Assembly (NCBI GenBank): GCA_034437895.1
Contig: DAOTTO010000136.1
Location: 1-13,639, forward strand
Source: JANRLJ01 sp034437895
GTDB lineage: Bacteria > Chloroflexota > Anaerolineae > Aggregatilineales > Phototrophicaceae
Direction of reading: 5' to 3'
Length of the DNA: 13,639 nt
Numbering within the stretch: the stretch's first letter is position 1; each line of letters opens with the position of its first letter. Made by a program: the position numbers and the translations under genes. Shown one piece after another: positions 1 through 7,369 of the stretch. The notes under the pieces were generated by a model. It was not told the origin of the DNA, ran no database searches, and worked only from the letters and a program-made list of their open reading frames with translations.

Positions 1-872
1 GCAATTTCTCGAATATTCAAATAATTGGCGATGTTAGCGTTGGGGTCGATGACCCATTCAATGCAGGGTTCGGCAGTCGTGATGATTGTGAGGATGCCGG
101 GGCCGTGTCCGGTCATGACTGAATCGCCGTGAATGCACAGGCCAATCGTCACCGCGCCTTTACGATAACCGCGCCCGAAGTGATGATCGGCATCGGGGAT
201 GACGACCAGATCACCCAAGCGCATCTGGTCGATACCAAGTTCCGCCATGAGCGCGCGATCACCCGACATCAAATCCTGATCGACATATTCCGAATTGAGT
301 TCCGCGCCTGACCCCATAATGCGCGGTGGAAGTGCCATCGTCACCGGAATCCGCAGCTTTTTGCCTTCTGGCGTATCTATGATCTCCATCGGAATACCGT
401 GCAGAAGCTGTGGGCTGACCTTTTTAAGTTCAATCTGGGGAAACTCATCAAGCGCCAGCCCGCGCCCATAAGCGATGATCTGTACCGAATCGCCCACACA
501 CAAAAGCTCATTTGCGTCCGGCGGAAAATCGACCAACATACGGGCGTGTTCCCCCGTGACGATGCCTTCCGCGCCCTGTGCTAAGCCGCTGGTGACGATG
601 GCACGATTGCCGATGCAGCTTAAGTAATGCAGGGCAAATTCAGCGGCGGAGTCGGGGTTAGCGATGGATGTACCGGGTTCCACATGGTCGCCTGCCCAGC
701 CAAACGCTGGATCACCGACACGAGCGTTATAGACTACCCCCGACATGCCAGGCCATACCCGGCCTATCCCGTTCATATCAAGCGTATAGCCCGGATAGCG
801 TAGGCTCGGCTGGCTGATATTGCCCATCACCGCCATCGCTACAAGCTGTGCTTCATTCGTTGCCAGATTCAT
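1..872 (-). CDS. DUF4438 domain-containing protein (C-terminal end cut by window edge)
   Basis: The minus strand is open from an ATG at 872 to the left edge, giving 290 complete codons without a stop. I recognise the family as DUF4438, a conserved bacterial family of unknown biochemical function with a structurally solved Thermotoga member. Supporting motifs are RVGDPAFGWAGDHVEPG (about residues 51-67), GIVTGEH (103-109), the PPRIMGSG segment (182-189), GRGYRKGAVTIG (233-244) and HGPG (256-259). Family members are roughly 290-300 residues, so only a few C-terminal residues should be missing. The start is supported by AAAGGA about 8 bases upstream. There is no signal peptide or membrane segment, so it is probably cytosolic. 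It is transcribed divergently from the GntR gene and the two share 873-1021, which suggests co-regulation. The many conserved His, Asp and Gly residues could mean a ligand or metal site, but no activity can be assigned. Confidence 0.85.
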   Translation of the reverse strand, partial: MNLATNEAQLVAMAVMGNISQPSLRYPGYTLDMNGIGRVWPGMSGVVYNARVGDPAFGWAGDHVEPGTSIANPDSAAEFALHYLSCIGNRAIVTSGLAQGAEGIVTGEHARMLVDFPPDANELLCVGDSVQIIAYGRGLALDEFPQIELKKVSPQLLHGIPMEIIDTPEGKKLRIPVTMALPPRIMGSGAELNSEYVDQDLMSGDRALMAELGIDQMRLGDLVVIPDADHHFGRGYRKGAVTIGLCIHGDSVMTGHGPGILTIITTAEPCIEWVIDPNANIANYLNIREI

Positions 873-915
873 AATATTTTTTCCTTTGTCGAAAAAGGCA
901 ATTTTGACGACTTTC

Positions 916-944
916 TTGACACCCGCATAACAAAGTGTTACTTT
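916..944 (+). promoter_or_regulatory. Candidate sigma70-type promoter for the GntR operon
   Basis: A perfect TTGACA (-35) lies at 916-921, followed by a 17-base spacer and TACTTT at 939-944 as a weak -10 (3 of 6 consensus positions). Transcription would start near 951, just upstream of the inverted repeat at 957-985, leaving a leader of about 70 bases before the GntR start codon. The -35 match and spacing are the main support; the -10 is poor. Confidence 0.45.
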
Positions 945-956
945 ATCGCCCATTGG

Positions 957-985
957 TGTCGTCTGTCGACAATCTACAGACGACA
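957..985. promoter_or_regulatory. Inverted repeat, likely GntR-family operator
   Basis: Arms TGTCGTCTGT (957-966) and ACAGACGACA (976-985) form a perfect 10-bp inverted repeat with a 9-base spacer. A second, off-centre perfect palindrome, TGTCGACA (964-971), is nested in it. TGTC/GACA half-sites resemble operators known for FadR/FCD-type GntR repressors. The site lies between the divergent DUF4438 and GntR genes and just downstream of the candidate promoter, where a bound repressor would block transcription. The palindromes are seen directly; operator function and the identity of the bound regulator are inferred. Confidence 0.6.
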
Positions 986-1021
986 GGGATTATAACCGCG
1001 AGTAGTGCGTTGTCAAGAAAA

Positions 1022-1702
1022 ATGCCCGAAGCTCATTTGCAACAGATTGAAAACAAACCCCTGCGCGAGAAAATTCTCGATATTCTGCGGGATGCGATTA
1101 TTCACGGCGAGATCAAACCGGGGCAACCGTTGGTTGAAAGTGAACTCGCGGCGCGGCTTGGCGTAAGTCGTGCGCCCTTGCGTGAGGCCATCCAAACCTT
1201 AAGCGCGGAAGGTCTCGTCGAGATTGTGCCGTATAAAGGTTCGGTGGTCAGCCTGCTCACGCGACGCGACATCGAAGAACTCTACAGTCTCCGCGCCACC
1301 CTTGAAACGTTTGCGATTCAGCGCATCATCGCGCACATCAATCCTGACGCGCTTCTGCAACTTCGCGCTTGCTTTGCGGATATGCTCAGGGCAGCGGAAG
1401 CCGACAATATTAAACAGGTCAACGAGATTGACCGCCAATTTCACGATTTGTTGATCGAACTCAGCGATCATCATTTATTGGCGATGGCTTGGAATAATGT
1501 GTCGATGCGGGTGCGGCAGGTGATGGCGCTGCGGAATCGACGCAATTCGGATTTAACGCAGATCGCCTATAACCATCTGCCCATCATCGAAGCGATTGCC
1601 GAATGTGATGAAGCGCGAGCGATTACATTGATTCAACAGCATGTCGCCTCTGCCGGGGATTTGGTGGCGGAAAATTGGGACAGTGAGGATAACCCCTCAT
1701 GA
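1022..1702 (+). CDS. GntR-family transcriptional regulator, FadR subfamily (FCD domain)
   Basis: This is a predicted DNA-binding repressor or activator of 226 residues. The N-terminal winged helix spans about residues 10-78, with the typical IKPGQPLVESELAARLGVS and PLREA segments. The helical FCD ligand domain follows at about 83-215. It keeps the metal-coordinating pattern of FCD proteins: D137, H141, H185 and H207. FCD regulators usually bind a metal plus a carboxylate or sugar-acid effector. I chose the ATG at 1022. The frame is open back to a GTG at 935, but that would put coding sequence across the -10 and the palindrome. The ribosome-binding site for 1022 is weak (AAGAAAA). The gene overlaps the next one by ATGA, so it is the first gene of the operon and probably autoregulated through the site at 957-985. 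Confidence 0.9.
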   Translation: MPEAHLQQIENKPLREKILDILRDAIIHGEIKPGQPLVESELAARLGVSRAPLREAIQTLSAEGLVEIVPYKGSVVSLLTRRDIEELYSLRATLETFAIQRIIAHINPDALLQLRACFADMLRAAEADNIKQVNEIDRQFHDLLIELSDHHLLAMAWNNVSMRVRQVMALRNRRNSDLTQIAYNHLPIIEAIAECDEARAITLIQQHVASAGDLVAENWDSEDNPS

Positions 1703-2631
1703 CAAGCCGTGTCCTCGTCACCGGAGCCGGTGGGTTTGTGTGCCGCCATATTGTCGAGGCGCTGCTTAAGGCCGGATACGCCATTGTCGCCGTCGATAAG
1801 GCTTTTGATGAAGCGCTGCGGCAGCGTTGGGTTGATAAACCGATTCAGTGGTTTGAAACTGACGCGGAAAATTTGCCGGATGTGTCTGCCGACTACCTGA
1901 TTCATGGCGCGGCAATTACGGCTTCCCCCGAAGAAATCAATCAAACGCCGGAAGAACACTTCCGCGCTAATATGAATTCGACGCTGGCAGCGCTGGCGTG
2001 GGCGCGGGAACAGCGCGTCCAACGGGCAGTCTTTATCAGTTCCGCCGCTGTGCTGCGCGAAAGCCGCGAGAAGACTTTGAACGAGGAGTCCTTAGCGCCT
2101 GTGATCGGCCTTTATATGGCGGCGAAACAGGCAACAGAAGCGCTTGTAGCGACGATGCACAAAGAATACGGCCAGAATATGGTGAGTATTCGTCTCGGCA
2201 ACGTCTATGGTTCGATGGAATACTCGCGTCCGACGCGCCCTCGCGTGAGCAAAGTCATGGGGATGATTCTGGAAGCGATGGAAACCCACACGCTGGCTGT
2301 GCCGCATGAGAGCGCAACGCTCGATTGGACATTCGCGCTCGATATAGGACTGGCAGTGGTCGCACTCTTAAATGCGCCTTCGCTATCGCATGATTTGTAT
2401 CATATCGCTTCGCCTGAAGCCCAAAATGATCTTGACATCGCGCAGGCCATCCAAAGCGCCTTAGCGGAAACGACACTTGAACTTCAACATAAGCCGCTCT
2501 CTCCAGCGCGAGGGGTATTGACGAGTATGCGCTTAACAGCCGACACAGGCTTTAGCGATTGGACACCCTTCCACGAAGGAATCCGCCAAACAGTGGCATG
2601 GGCGCTGGCGGAAAGGGAGCATAGTTCATGA
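1699..2631 (+). CDS. NAD(P)-dependent epimerase/dehydratase, extended SDR family
   Basis: The 310-residue product begins with a Rossmann beta-strand and the dinucleotide motif TGAGGFVCRH (residues 8-17). It has an acidic strand end (AVDKAF, 31-36), the HGAA segment (69-72), the SSAAV strand (114-118) and the catalytic YMAAK pair Y139/K143. Together these define the extended SDR (NAD-dependent epimerase/dehydratase) group, which acts on nucleotide sugars, free sugars or sugar acids (for example uronate dehydrogenases). Length is normal for the family. One oddity is that the third Gly of the GxxGxxG motif is Cys15. The start codon overlaps the GntR stop codon, and the gene's own stop overlaps the following Gfo/Idh start, so the three are translationally coupled. 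The substrate is unknown; a sugar or sugar acid is most likely given the neighbours. Confidence 0.85.
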   Translation: MTSRVLVTGAGGFVCRHIVEALLKAGYAIVAVDKAFDEALRQRWVDKPIQWFETDAENLPDVSADYLIHGAAITASPEEINQTPEEHFRANMNSTLAALAWAREQRVQRAVFISSAAVLRESREKTLNEESLAPVIGLYMAAKQATEALVATMHKEYGQNMVSIRLGNVYGSMEYSRPTRPRVSKVMGMILEAMETHTLAVPHESATLDWTFALDIGLAVVALLNAPSLSHDLYHIASPEAQNDLDIAQAIQSALAETTLELQHKPLSPARGVLTSMRLTADTGFSDWTPFHEGIRQTVAWALAEREHSS

Positions 2632-3656
2632 CGCTACGTGTGATTCTGGCAGGATTAGGCGTGCGTGGGCGGCACTGGGCGGAAGTGCTGACTCGCTCGC
2701 CGCGCTGCGAAATCGCCGCGTATGTCGATCCCAATCCGGCAGCGTGTGAACAAGCAACCGCGCAGTACGATGAGCGTCCGACTTTTGCGACGGTTGAAGC
2801 CGCGCTGGAGTCGATGCGGGAAGTCGATGCGTTGGTGCTGGCGAATCCACCGATTGGACGCGAAGCACAAATCCGCGCCGCCGCTGAACGGCATTTGCCA
2901 CTTTTGGTGGAAAAACCGCTGGCGCTGAGTCTGAGTGAAGCCGCTTATCTGACCGAAATCGCTGAATCGGCTAACGTGCCGATGATGATCGGATTGAACT
3001 TCCGTTATTTGGGCGTAACACAAGCGACCCAAAAACTCTTAAAAGAAAACACCGTTGGGCAGCCAGAATTCGCCCGCTTTACGTATGAGCGTTACCGCGA
3101 TGGCAACCGTCCCGATTTAAACAAATATCCCTTGACGATGGAACACCCGATGTTATGGGAACAATCCATCCATCATTTCGACTTAATGCGCTATGTGTAT
3201 CAATCTGATCCTGTGAGTGTGATGTGTAAAACGTGGAATCCCTCATGGAGCATGTATGCCAGCGATGCCAATGTCGCCGCCCTTTTCACATTTGAAAACG
3301 GCATGATCGTCAATTATCAAGGCACATGGCAAAGCGGCTGGTCGGAACCTAACTTTGAATGGCGCACCGATTGTACGGATGGCGTTATCTTGCAGCGGCA
3401 TCAATTTGGCGATTTATTTTATGCCCAACAAGCTAACTCGGCACAAACGCCCGTCCCGCTGCCGCCGCATGAGCAGTGGATTACGGAAACAGCAGGCCTC
3501 TTAGAAGCGTTTGTGAATACAATTTTAGATCAAAAACCCTTGGAGTGCAGCGCCCGCGACCATCTGGTGTCCTTAGCAATGGTACAAGCCTGCATTCAAT
3601 CCACCTTAGAGAGTCGCAGCGTGTCGATTTCCGACGTGCTGTCTCACGCACACTAA
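2628..3656 (+). CDS. Gfo/Idh/MocA family oxidoreductase (first copy)
   Basis: This is a 342-residue NAD(P)-dependent oxidoreductase. The N-terminal Rossmann domain starts with LAGLGVRGRHW (residues 7-17) and carries the family signature VEKPLA (94-99), whose Lys96 is the usual catalytic or substrate-binding lysine. The C-terminal alpha/beta domain carries the IHHFDLMRY segment (181-189), with H182/H183/D185 matching the family's HxxD-type active-site motif. Members oxidise or reduce ring hydroxyls of sugars, inositols or their derivatives. The ATG overlaps the stop codon of the preceding epimerase, indicating coupled expression. It differs clearly from the second Gfo/Idh protein at 9232-10305 in cofactor loop and active-site surroundings, so the two are probably not redundant. 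The substrate cannot be named from sequence. Confidence 0.9.
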   Translation: MTLRVILAGLGVRGRHWAEVLTRSPRCEIAAYVDPNPAACEQATAQYDERPTFATVEAALESMREVDALVLANPPIGREAQIRAAAERHLPLLVEKPLALSLSEAAYLTEIAESANVPMMIGLNFRYLGVTQATQKLLKENTVGQPEFARFTYERYRDGNRPDLNKYPLTMEHPMLWEQSIHHFDLMRYVYQSDPVSVMCKTWNPSWSMYASDANVAALFTFENGMIVNYQGTWQSGWSEPNFEWRTDCTDGVILQRHQFGDLFYAQQANSAQTPVPLPPHEQWITETAGLLEAFVNTILDQKPLECSARDHLVSLAMVQACIQSTLESRSVSISDVLSHAH

Positions 3657-3759
3657 ATTCTGTCCGCCGCAGCGAAAGGAGTTTCAACATCACTCAATGA
3701 CTCAATTTAGCCGTTTCTCGCAATACGCCGTGTTTGTTATCGCATCAGGAGATCAAAAA
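3657..3759 (+). other. Spacer upstream of the binding-protein gene
   Basis: This 103-base gap holds two Shine-Dalgarno-like stretches. AAAGGAG at 3675-3681 lies 15 bases before an in-frame ATG at 3697. AGGAG at 3747-3751 lies 8 bases before the ATG at 3760. The second has better spacing and is followed at once by a signal peptide. I see no convincing promoter or terminator. Confidence 0.5.
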
Positions 3760-5337
3760 ATGTCACGAAAAACCCTGCTTCTTGTTTTATTAATGGTCGT
3801 TACCGCGCTGCTTGCATTGGTGCCGCTGGCATCCGCGCAAACACCGGATGAAACCACACTCGTCATCGCGCAAAGTGTCGATGTCGGCGCACTTGAGCCT
3901 TCTTTGGTTGGTTCGCGTGCGGAGTCCAATATTTTCAATCATGTTTTTGCCACACTTTTTGAAATTGCGGATGATGGCGCGTTGGTACCGTATCTTGCCA
4001 CAGGCTATACGATTTCAGAAGATGGCACAGAATGGACGTTCACGCTTAATGAGGGCTTGACCTGCCATGATGGAGAAGCGTTGACGGCGGAAGATGTGGC
4101 GTATTCGTTCACCCGCGCCGCCGATCCAGCCAATGCTTTTACAGGGAATACTGTTGGTTTCGTCTTCCCGTCGATTGGCTACCTGGATGCGCGTGCTGAC
4201 AGTGATCTTGAAGTCACTATCGTTACAGATCGGGCGCAATCAGAATCGCTGCGCTTGGGCTTGATCTCGGAAGTCTACATCCACTGCCAAGATTATTATT
4301 CCAGCATGTCGTTGGAAGAAGTCGCCGAAGCCCCCGTTGGCTCTGGCCCCTATCGCTTTGTGGAATGGGTGCGCGATGATTATGTCCTCATCGAAAAAGT
4401 GCCGGATTACACCCTGCGTACAGCCAATTTTGAACAAATGTATTGGCGCGTTATCCCAGAAGCATCCACCCGCGTCGCGGAATTGATCGCTGGCAATGTC
4501 GATATTATCGCCAACGTCCCACCCGATCAAGTCGATGCCGTCAATAACTCCGGCAGCGCCACTATTCAGGCTGTCGCAGGCACCCGCCGTATGTATATCG
4601 GCTTCCAATTTGGCGAAGCATTTGCCGGTGAACCCGGTTACGATGCCATCCAGAACACGGATGTGCGGGTGGCGCTGCAATATGCCGTCGATGTTCCCAC
4701 CATTTGCGCCACCTTGCTCGGTACAGAATGCACCCGCGCCTCCAGCATGGTGAACGATCCCAACAGCAACCCGAACTTGTCCCCGTATCCTTATGATGCG
4801 GCACAAGCCGAAGCCCTGCTCGATGCAGCCGGTTATCCGCGTGATGCCAATGGTGTCCGTTTTGAAATCACGCTGCAAGGCCCGCGTGGACGTTACTTGA
4901 ATGATGCCAACGTTGTGTTGGCGATTGGGCAGTATCTGACCGATGTCGGCGTGCAGACCAACGTGGAAATTCTGGACTGGAGTTCGGAATATCTGCCGAT
5001 GGTACGCGAAAAGAACGTCGGGCCGTTGTTCTTCCTCGGTTCAGGCGGTTCCACATGGAGCGCCTTGTACGACATGGCAGACCTTTCCGCGCCGGATGCT
5101 GGCACCAATTACACCAATTGGGCGAATGCGGAATGGTTTGAATTGTGGGATCAGACCGCTGGTGTTGACCCCGAAGCCGAGCGCGTCTTGGTTGACCAGA
5201 TGCTCGAAGTCTTCTTTAACGACCCGCCCTGGCTGCTGCTCTACTTCCAACCGGATTTCTACGGCGTAAGCAGCCGTCTAAATTGGACAGCCCGCCGCGA
5301 TGAACAAATCGTGGTCTATGCGGCAGCGTTGAACTAG
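3760..5337 (+). CDS. ABC transporter substrate-binding protein, family 5 (SBP_bac_5)
   Basis: The 525-residue precursor has a signal peptide: a basic start (MSRK), a hydrophobic core at residues 5-22, and an Ala-Ser-Ala/Gln cleavage site after residue 26. There is no lipobox cysteine, so anchoring is not by a standard lipoprotein route. Family-5 features are the EWTFTLNEGLTCHDG strand (91-105), the AEDVAYSF helix (110-117) and VGSGPYRFVEW (193-203). Four cysteines (102, 176, 316, 324) could form two disulfides. The GDNGDP-type segment that supplies the peptide-amine-binding Asp in DppA/OppA is absent; the corresponding region near 425-445 reads GSGGSTWSALYDM. This argues for a non-peptide ligand such as a glycoside or sugar derivative. 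I chose the ATG at 3760 over 3697 because of its AGGAG and the signal peptide. Two permeases follow. Confidence 0.92.
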   Translation: MSRKTLLLVLLMVVTALLALVPLASAQTPDETTLVIAQSVDVGALEPSLVGSRAESNIFNHVFATLFEIADDGALVPYLATGYTISEDGTEWTFTLNEGLTCHDGEALTAEDVAYSFTRAADPANAFTGNTVGFVFPSIGYLDARADSDLEVTIVTDRAQSESLRLGLISEVYIHCQDYYSSMSLEEVAEAPVGSGPYRFVEWVRDDYVLIEKVPDYTLRTANFEQMYWRVIPEASTRVAELIAGNVDIIANVPPDQVDAVNNSGSATIQAVAGTRRMYIGFQFGEAFAGEPGYDAIQNTDVRVALQYAVDVPTICATLLGTECTRASSMVNDPNSNPNLSPYPYDAAQAEALLDAAGYPRDANGVRFEITLQGPRGRYLNDANVVLAIGQYLTDVGVQTNVEILDWSSEYLPMVREKNVGPLFFLGSGGSTWSALYDMADLSAPDAGTNYTNWANAEWFELWDQTAGVDPEAERVLVDQMLEVFFNDPPWLLLYFQPDFYGVSSRLNWTARRDEQIVVYAAALN

Positions 5338-5350
5338 TTATTTGACCTTT

Positions 5351-5385
5351 GGGTGTGTGGGGCGACCTGCACACCCCTATCTTTT
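5351..5385 (+). terminator. Intra-operon hairpin with GCGA tetraloop (attenuator or mRNA-stabilising stem)
   Basis: Bases 5351-5361 pair with 5366-5376 in an 11-bp stem (9 Watson-Crick pairs and two G-U wobbles) closed by the GNRA-type loop GCGA (5362-5365). The pyrimidine-rich TATCTTTT follows at 5378-5385. It starts 13 bases after the binding-protein stop codon and ends 10 bases before the permease start. Such stems commonly stop part of the transcription, or protect the upstream mRNA, so that binding protein is made in excess over permease. The interrupted U-run suggests partial rather than full termination. Confidence 0.7.
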
Positions 5386-5394
5386 AGAAAACAC

Positions 5395-6372
5395 ATGGGA
5401 CAATTTATCGCACGGCGACTGTTACAATCGATTGTCGTCATCTTCGGTGTGACGCTGTTGACGTTTATGACACTGCATTTGGCAGGCGATCCGACGTATC
5501 TCTACGTCAGTGAACGCGCTTCCGAAGAAGAAATTATCGCGGCACGCAAGGCGCTCGGTTTTGATCGACCGCTGCCTGTGCAGTATCTTTCTTTCGTGGG
5601 CGGTATGTTGCAGGGTGATCTGGGCAACTCGCTGCGGGCGCGTAAACCTGCGCTTGATCTGGTGTTGGAGCGTCTCCCCGCCACGTTAGAACTGACGCTT
5701 TTCGCATTGGTGCTTTCCACCACGCTGTCGATTCCGATCGGCATCTTCGCTGCGATGCGGCGCGGGAGTCCGGCGGATGGCGGGATTATGATTCTGGCGA
5801 TGTTCGGACAGTCGATGCCGGGATTCTGGTTAGGAATCATGCTGATTCTCACCGTCGGATTAGGGCTGCGGATTTTGCCGATTTCGGGGCATGTCGCCGT
5901 CTTACAACCGATGCTCGATGGCGACTTTGGCAAGGCGATTGGCAACATTCCAGAGGCCATCCGCCATTTAATTTTGCCGGGACTGACGATCAGCGTGTTT
6001 TCGCTGTCGCGTAATGCCCGTTTAGTCCGTTCTTCGATGTTGGAAGTGCTGTCGCAGGATTACATCACCACAGCGCGTTCTAAAGGCTTGGGTGAACGCA
6101 AGGTGATTATGCGCCATGCCTTCCGCAATGCGCTGCTGCCGCTAGTGACGCTGCTTGGGCTGGAATTTGGCTTTTTGTTGAGCGGTGTGGTCGTGACAGA
6201 AACTGTTTTTTCGTGGCCTGGTGTGGGGCGATTGGTGTTTAATGCCATTACGCAGCGCGATATTCCATTAGTGCAAGCGGCAGTGGTGATGTTCTCATTC
6301 TTATTTATCTTTTTAAATTTGCTGGTTGATCTTATTTACGCGCAGCTTGATCCGCGTATTCGGTTGTCTTAA
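5395..6372 (+). CDS. ABC transporter permease, DppB/OppB type
   Basis: This 325-residue inner-membrane subunit is of the oligopeptide/nickel/oligosaccharide importer family. The first membrane helix is at about residues 8-28 (IARRLLQSIVVIFGV and onward), followed by a long extracytoplasmic segment typical of DppB and then helices at about 97-121, 131-157, 193-203, 251-275 and 294-315. The cytoplasmic EAA loop that docks on the ATPase is at about 223-249 (ITTARSKGLGERKVI, then the NALLP end). The C-terminus LDPRIRLS is the usual DppB ending. I chose the ATG at 5395 because the in-frame upstream start at 5353 lies inside the hairpin and would add a cysteine-containing tail unlike the family. 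The ribosome-binding site is weak. With the next gene it forms the membrane pore. Confidence 0.93.
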   Translation: MGQFIARRLLQSIVVIFGVTLLTFMTLHLAGDPTYLYVSERASEEEIIAARKALGFDRPLPVQYLSFVGGMLQGDLGNSLRARKPALDLVLERLPATLELTLFALVLSTTLSIPIGIFAAMRRGSPADGGIMILAMFGQSMPGFWLGIMLILTVGLGLRILPISGHVAVLQPMLDGDFGKAIGNIPEAIRHLILPGLTISVFSLSRNARLVRSSMLEVLSQDYITTARSKGLGERKVIMRHAFRNALLPLVTLLGLEFGFLLSGVVVTETVFSWPGVGRLVFNAITQRDIPLVQAAVVMFSFLFIFLNLLVDLIYAQLDPRIRLS

Positions 6373-6383
6373 GGGAGCGCATC

Positions 6384-7319
6384 ATGGCAGAAAAAGTGAG
6401 TCCATCAGTTGTGCGCGCCTCTTTACAGGTTACTTCCTTAAACCCGCCGCAACCCACTTCATGGGAACGGATGCGCGGCAGTCTATTGAAAGCCAAGTGG
6501 CCTATTTTGGCGATTATCATCTTATCGCTCATCACATTTATGGCAGTATTTGGGCCGCAGATCGCGCCGAAAGACCCCAATCGCCAAAGCCTGATCGAGC
6601 GCCTTACCCCCCCGCTGACCGAAAACGAAGCGGGTGAGATCAATTATCTGATCGGCACGGATGGGCTTGGTCGTGATCTCCTCTCGCGGGTGATTTATGG
6701 GGCGCGGGTATCGCTGCTGGTGGGTTTTTCGGCGATGTTGATCGGTGGCGTGCTGGGTACATCGCTCGGCATTATTGCAGGTTATTTCGGCGGCGTGGTC
6801 GATGATATTATTATGCGGTTGGCGGATATTCAGTTGGCATTCCCCTTTATTTTGCTCACAATTATGGTGCTAGTCGTCCTCGGCGCGGGCGTATTAAACC
6901 TCGTCTTGGTGCTGGGTGTAGGCCAGTGGGTGACGTATGCACGGATTTCACGCGCGCAGACGCTTTCGCAAAAAGAAAAGGAATTTGTCGAAGCCGCCCG
7001 CAGCATCGGCGCACGCGATTGGGAGATCATCACCCGCGCCATTTTGCCTAATATCCTCGCGCCGCTGATCGTGATCGGCTCGTTTAATGTCGCCAGCGTG
7101 ATTTTGGCGGAAGCGTCGCTATCGTTTTTGGGCTTAGGTGTGCCGCCGACGGTGCCGACGTGGGGCGGGATTCTGGCGGAAAGCCGTGATCAACTGCTGG
7201 GCGGGTATTGGTGGCTGGCGGTGTTCCCCGGCGCGGCAATCATGCTGACAGTGCTTTCACTCAACATTTTAGGGGATTGGCTGCGTGATTTCCTCGATCC
7301 ACGCCTGCGTAATCGTTAA
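6384..7319 (+). CDS. ABC transporter permease, DppC/OppC type
   Basis: This 311-residue permease pairs with the DppB-type subunit. It has a cytoplasmic N-terminus of about 38 residues, a first helix at about 39-57, the conserved GTDGLGRDLLSRVIYGAR segment (91-108) typical of DppC, and further helices at about 109-135, 151-185 and 223-250. The EAA loop is at about 203-222 (EAARSIGARDWEII, then AILP). The C-terminus LRDFLDPRLRNR is family-typical. AAGGGAG sits about 8 bases before the ATG, 11 bases after the upstream stop, so it is co-transcribed with the DppB gene. DppD/DppF-type ATPase genes would normally follow but do not appear anywhere in the window, so the importer must borrow ATPases encoded elsewhere or use a shared multitask ATPase. 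Confidence 0.93.
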   Translation: MAEKVSPSVVRASLQVTSLNPPQPTSWERMRGSLLKAKWPILAIIILSLITFMAVFGPQIAPKDPNRQSLIERLTPPLTENEAGEINYLIGTDGLGRDLLSRVIYGARVSLLVGFSAMLIGGVLGTSLGIIAGYFGGVVDDIIMRLADIQLAFPFILLTIMVLVVLGAGVLNLVLVLGVGQWVTYARISRAQTLSQKEKEFVEAARSIGARDWEIITRAILPNILAPLIVIGSFNVASVILAEASLSFLGLGVPPTVPTWGGILAESRDQLLGGYWWLAVFPGAAIMLTVLSLNILGDWLRDFLDPRLRNR

Positions 7320-7369
7320 ATAGGAAAGATTGAACTAGGAAAAGTAGACTTGCGAAAGAAATTGGAAAA

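Noticed and set aside
129..584. Small plus-strand open frames of about 60 codons
   Set aside because: They lie antisense to the DUF4438 coding sequence, which has strong family motifs throughout.
935..1021. N-terminal extension of the GntR regulator from a GTG at 935
   Set aside because: It would place coding sequence across the candidate -10 and the inverted repeat, lacks a ribosome-binding site, and adds a tail not typical of the family.
1633..2022. Minus-strand open frame of 129 codons across the GntR/epimerase junction
   Set aside because: It overlaps two well-supported genes and shows no family features.
3697..3759. Upstream start for the binding protein
   Set aside because: It would put 21 extra residues before a normal signal peptide, and its AAAGGAG is 15 bases away; the ATG at 3760 has AGGAG at good spacing.
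4240..4878. Minus-strand open frame of 212 codons inside the binding-protein gene
   Set aside because: It is antisense to a clear family-5 binding protein, has no recognisable motifs, and its composition is that of a mirrored coding strand.
5353..5394. Upstream start for the DppB-type permease
   Set aside because: It falls inside the stem-loop and adds residues not seen in the family.
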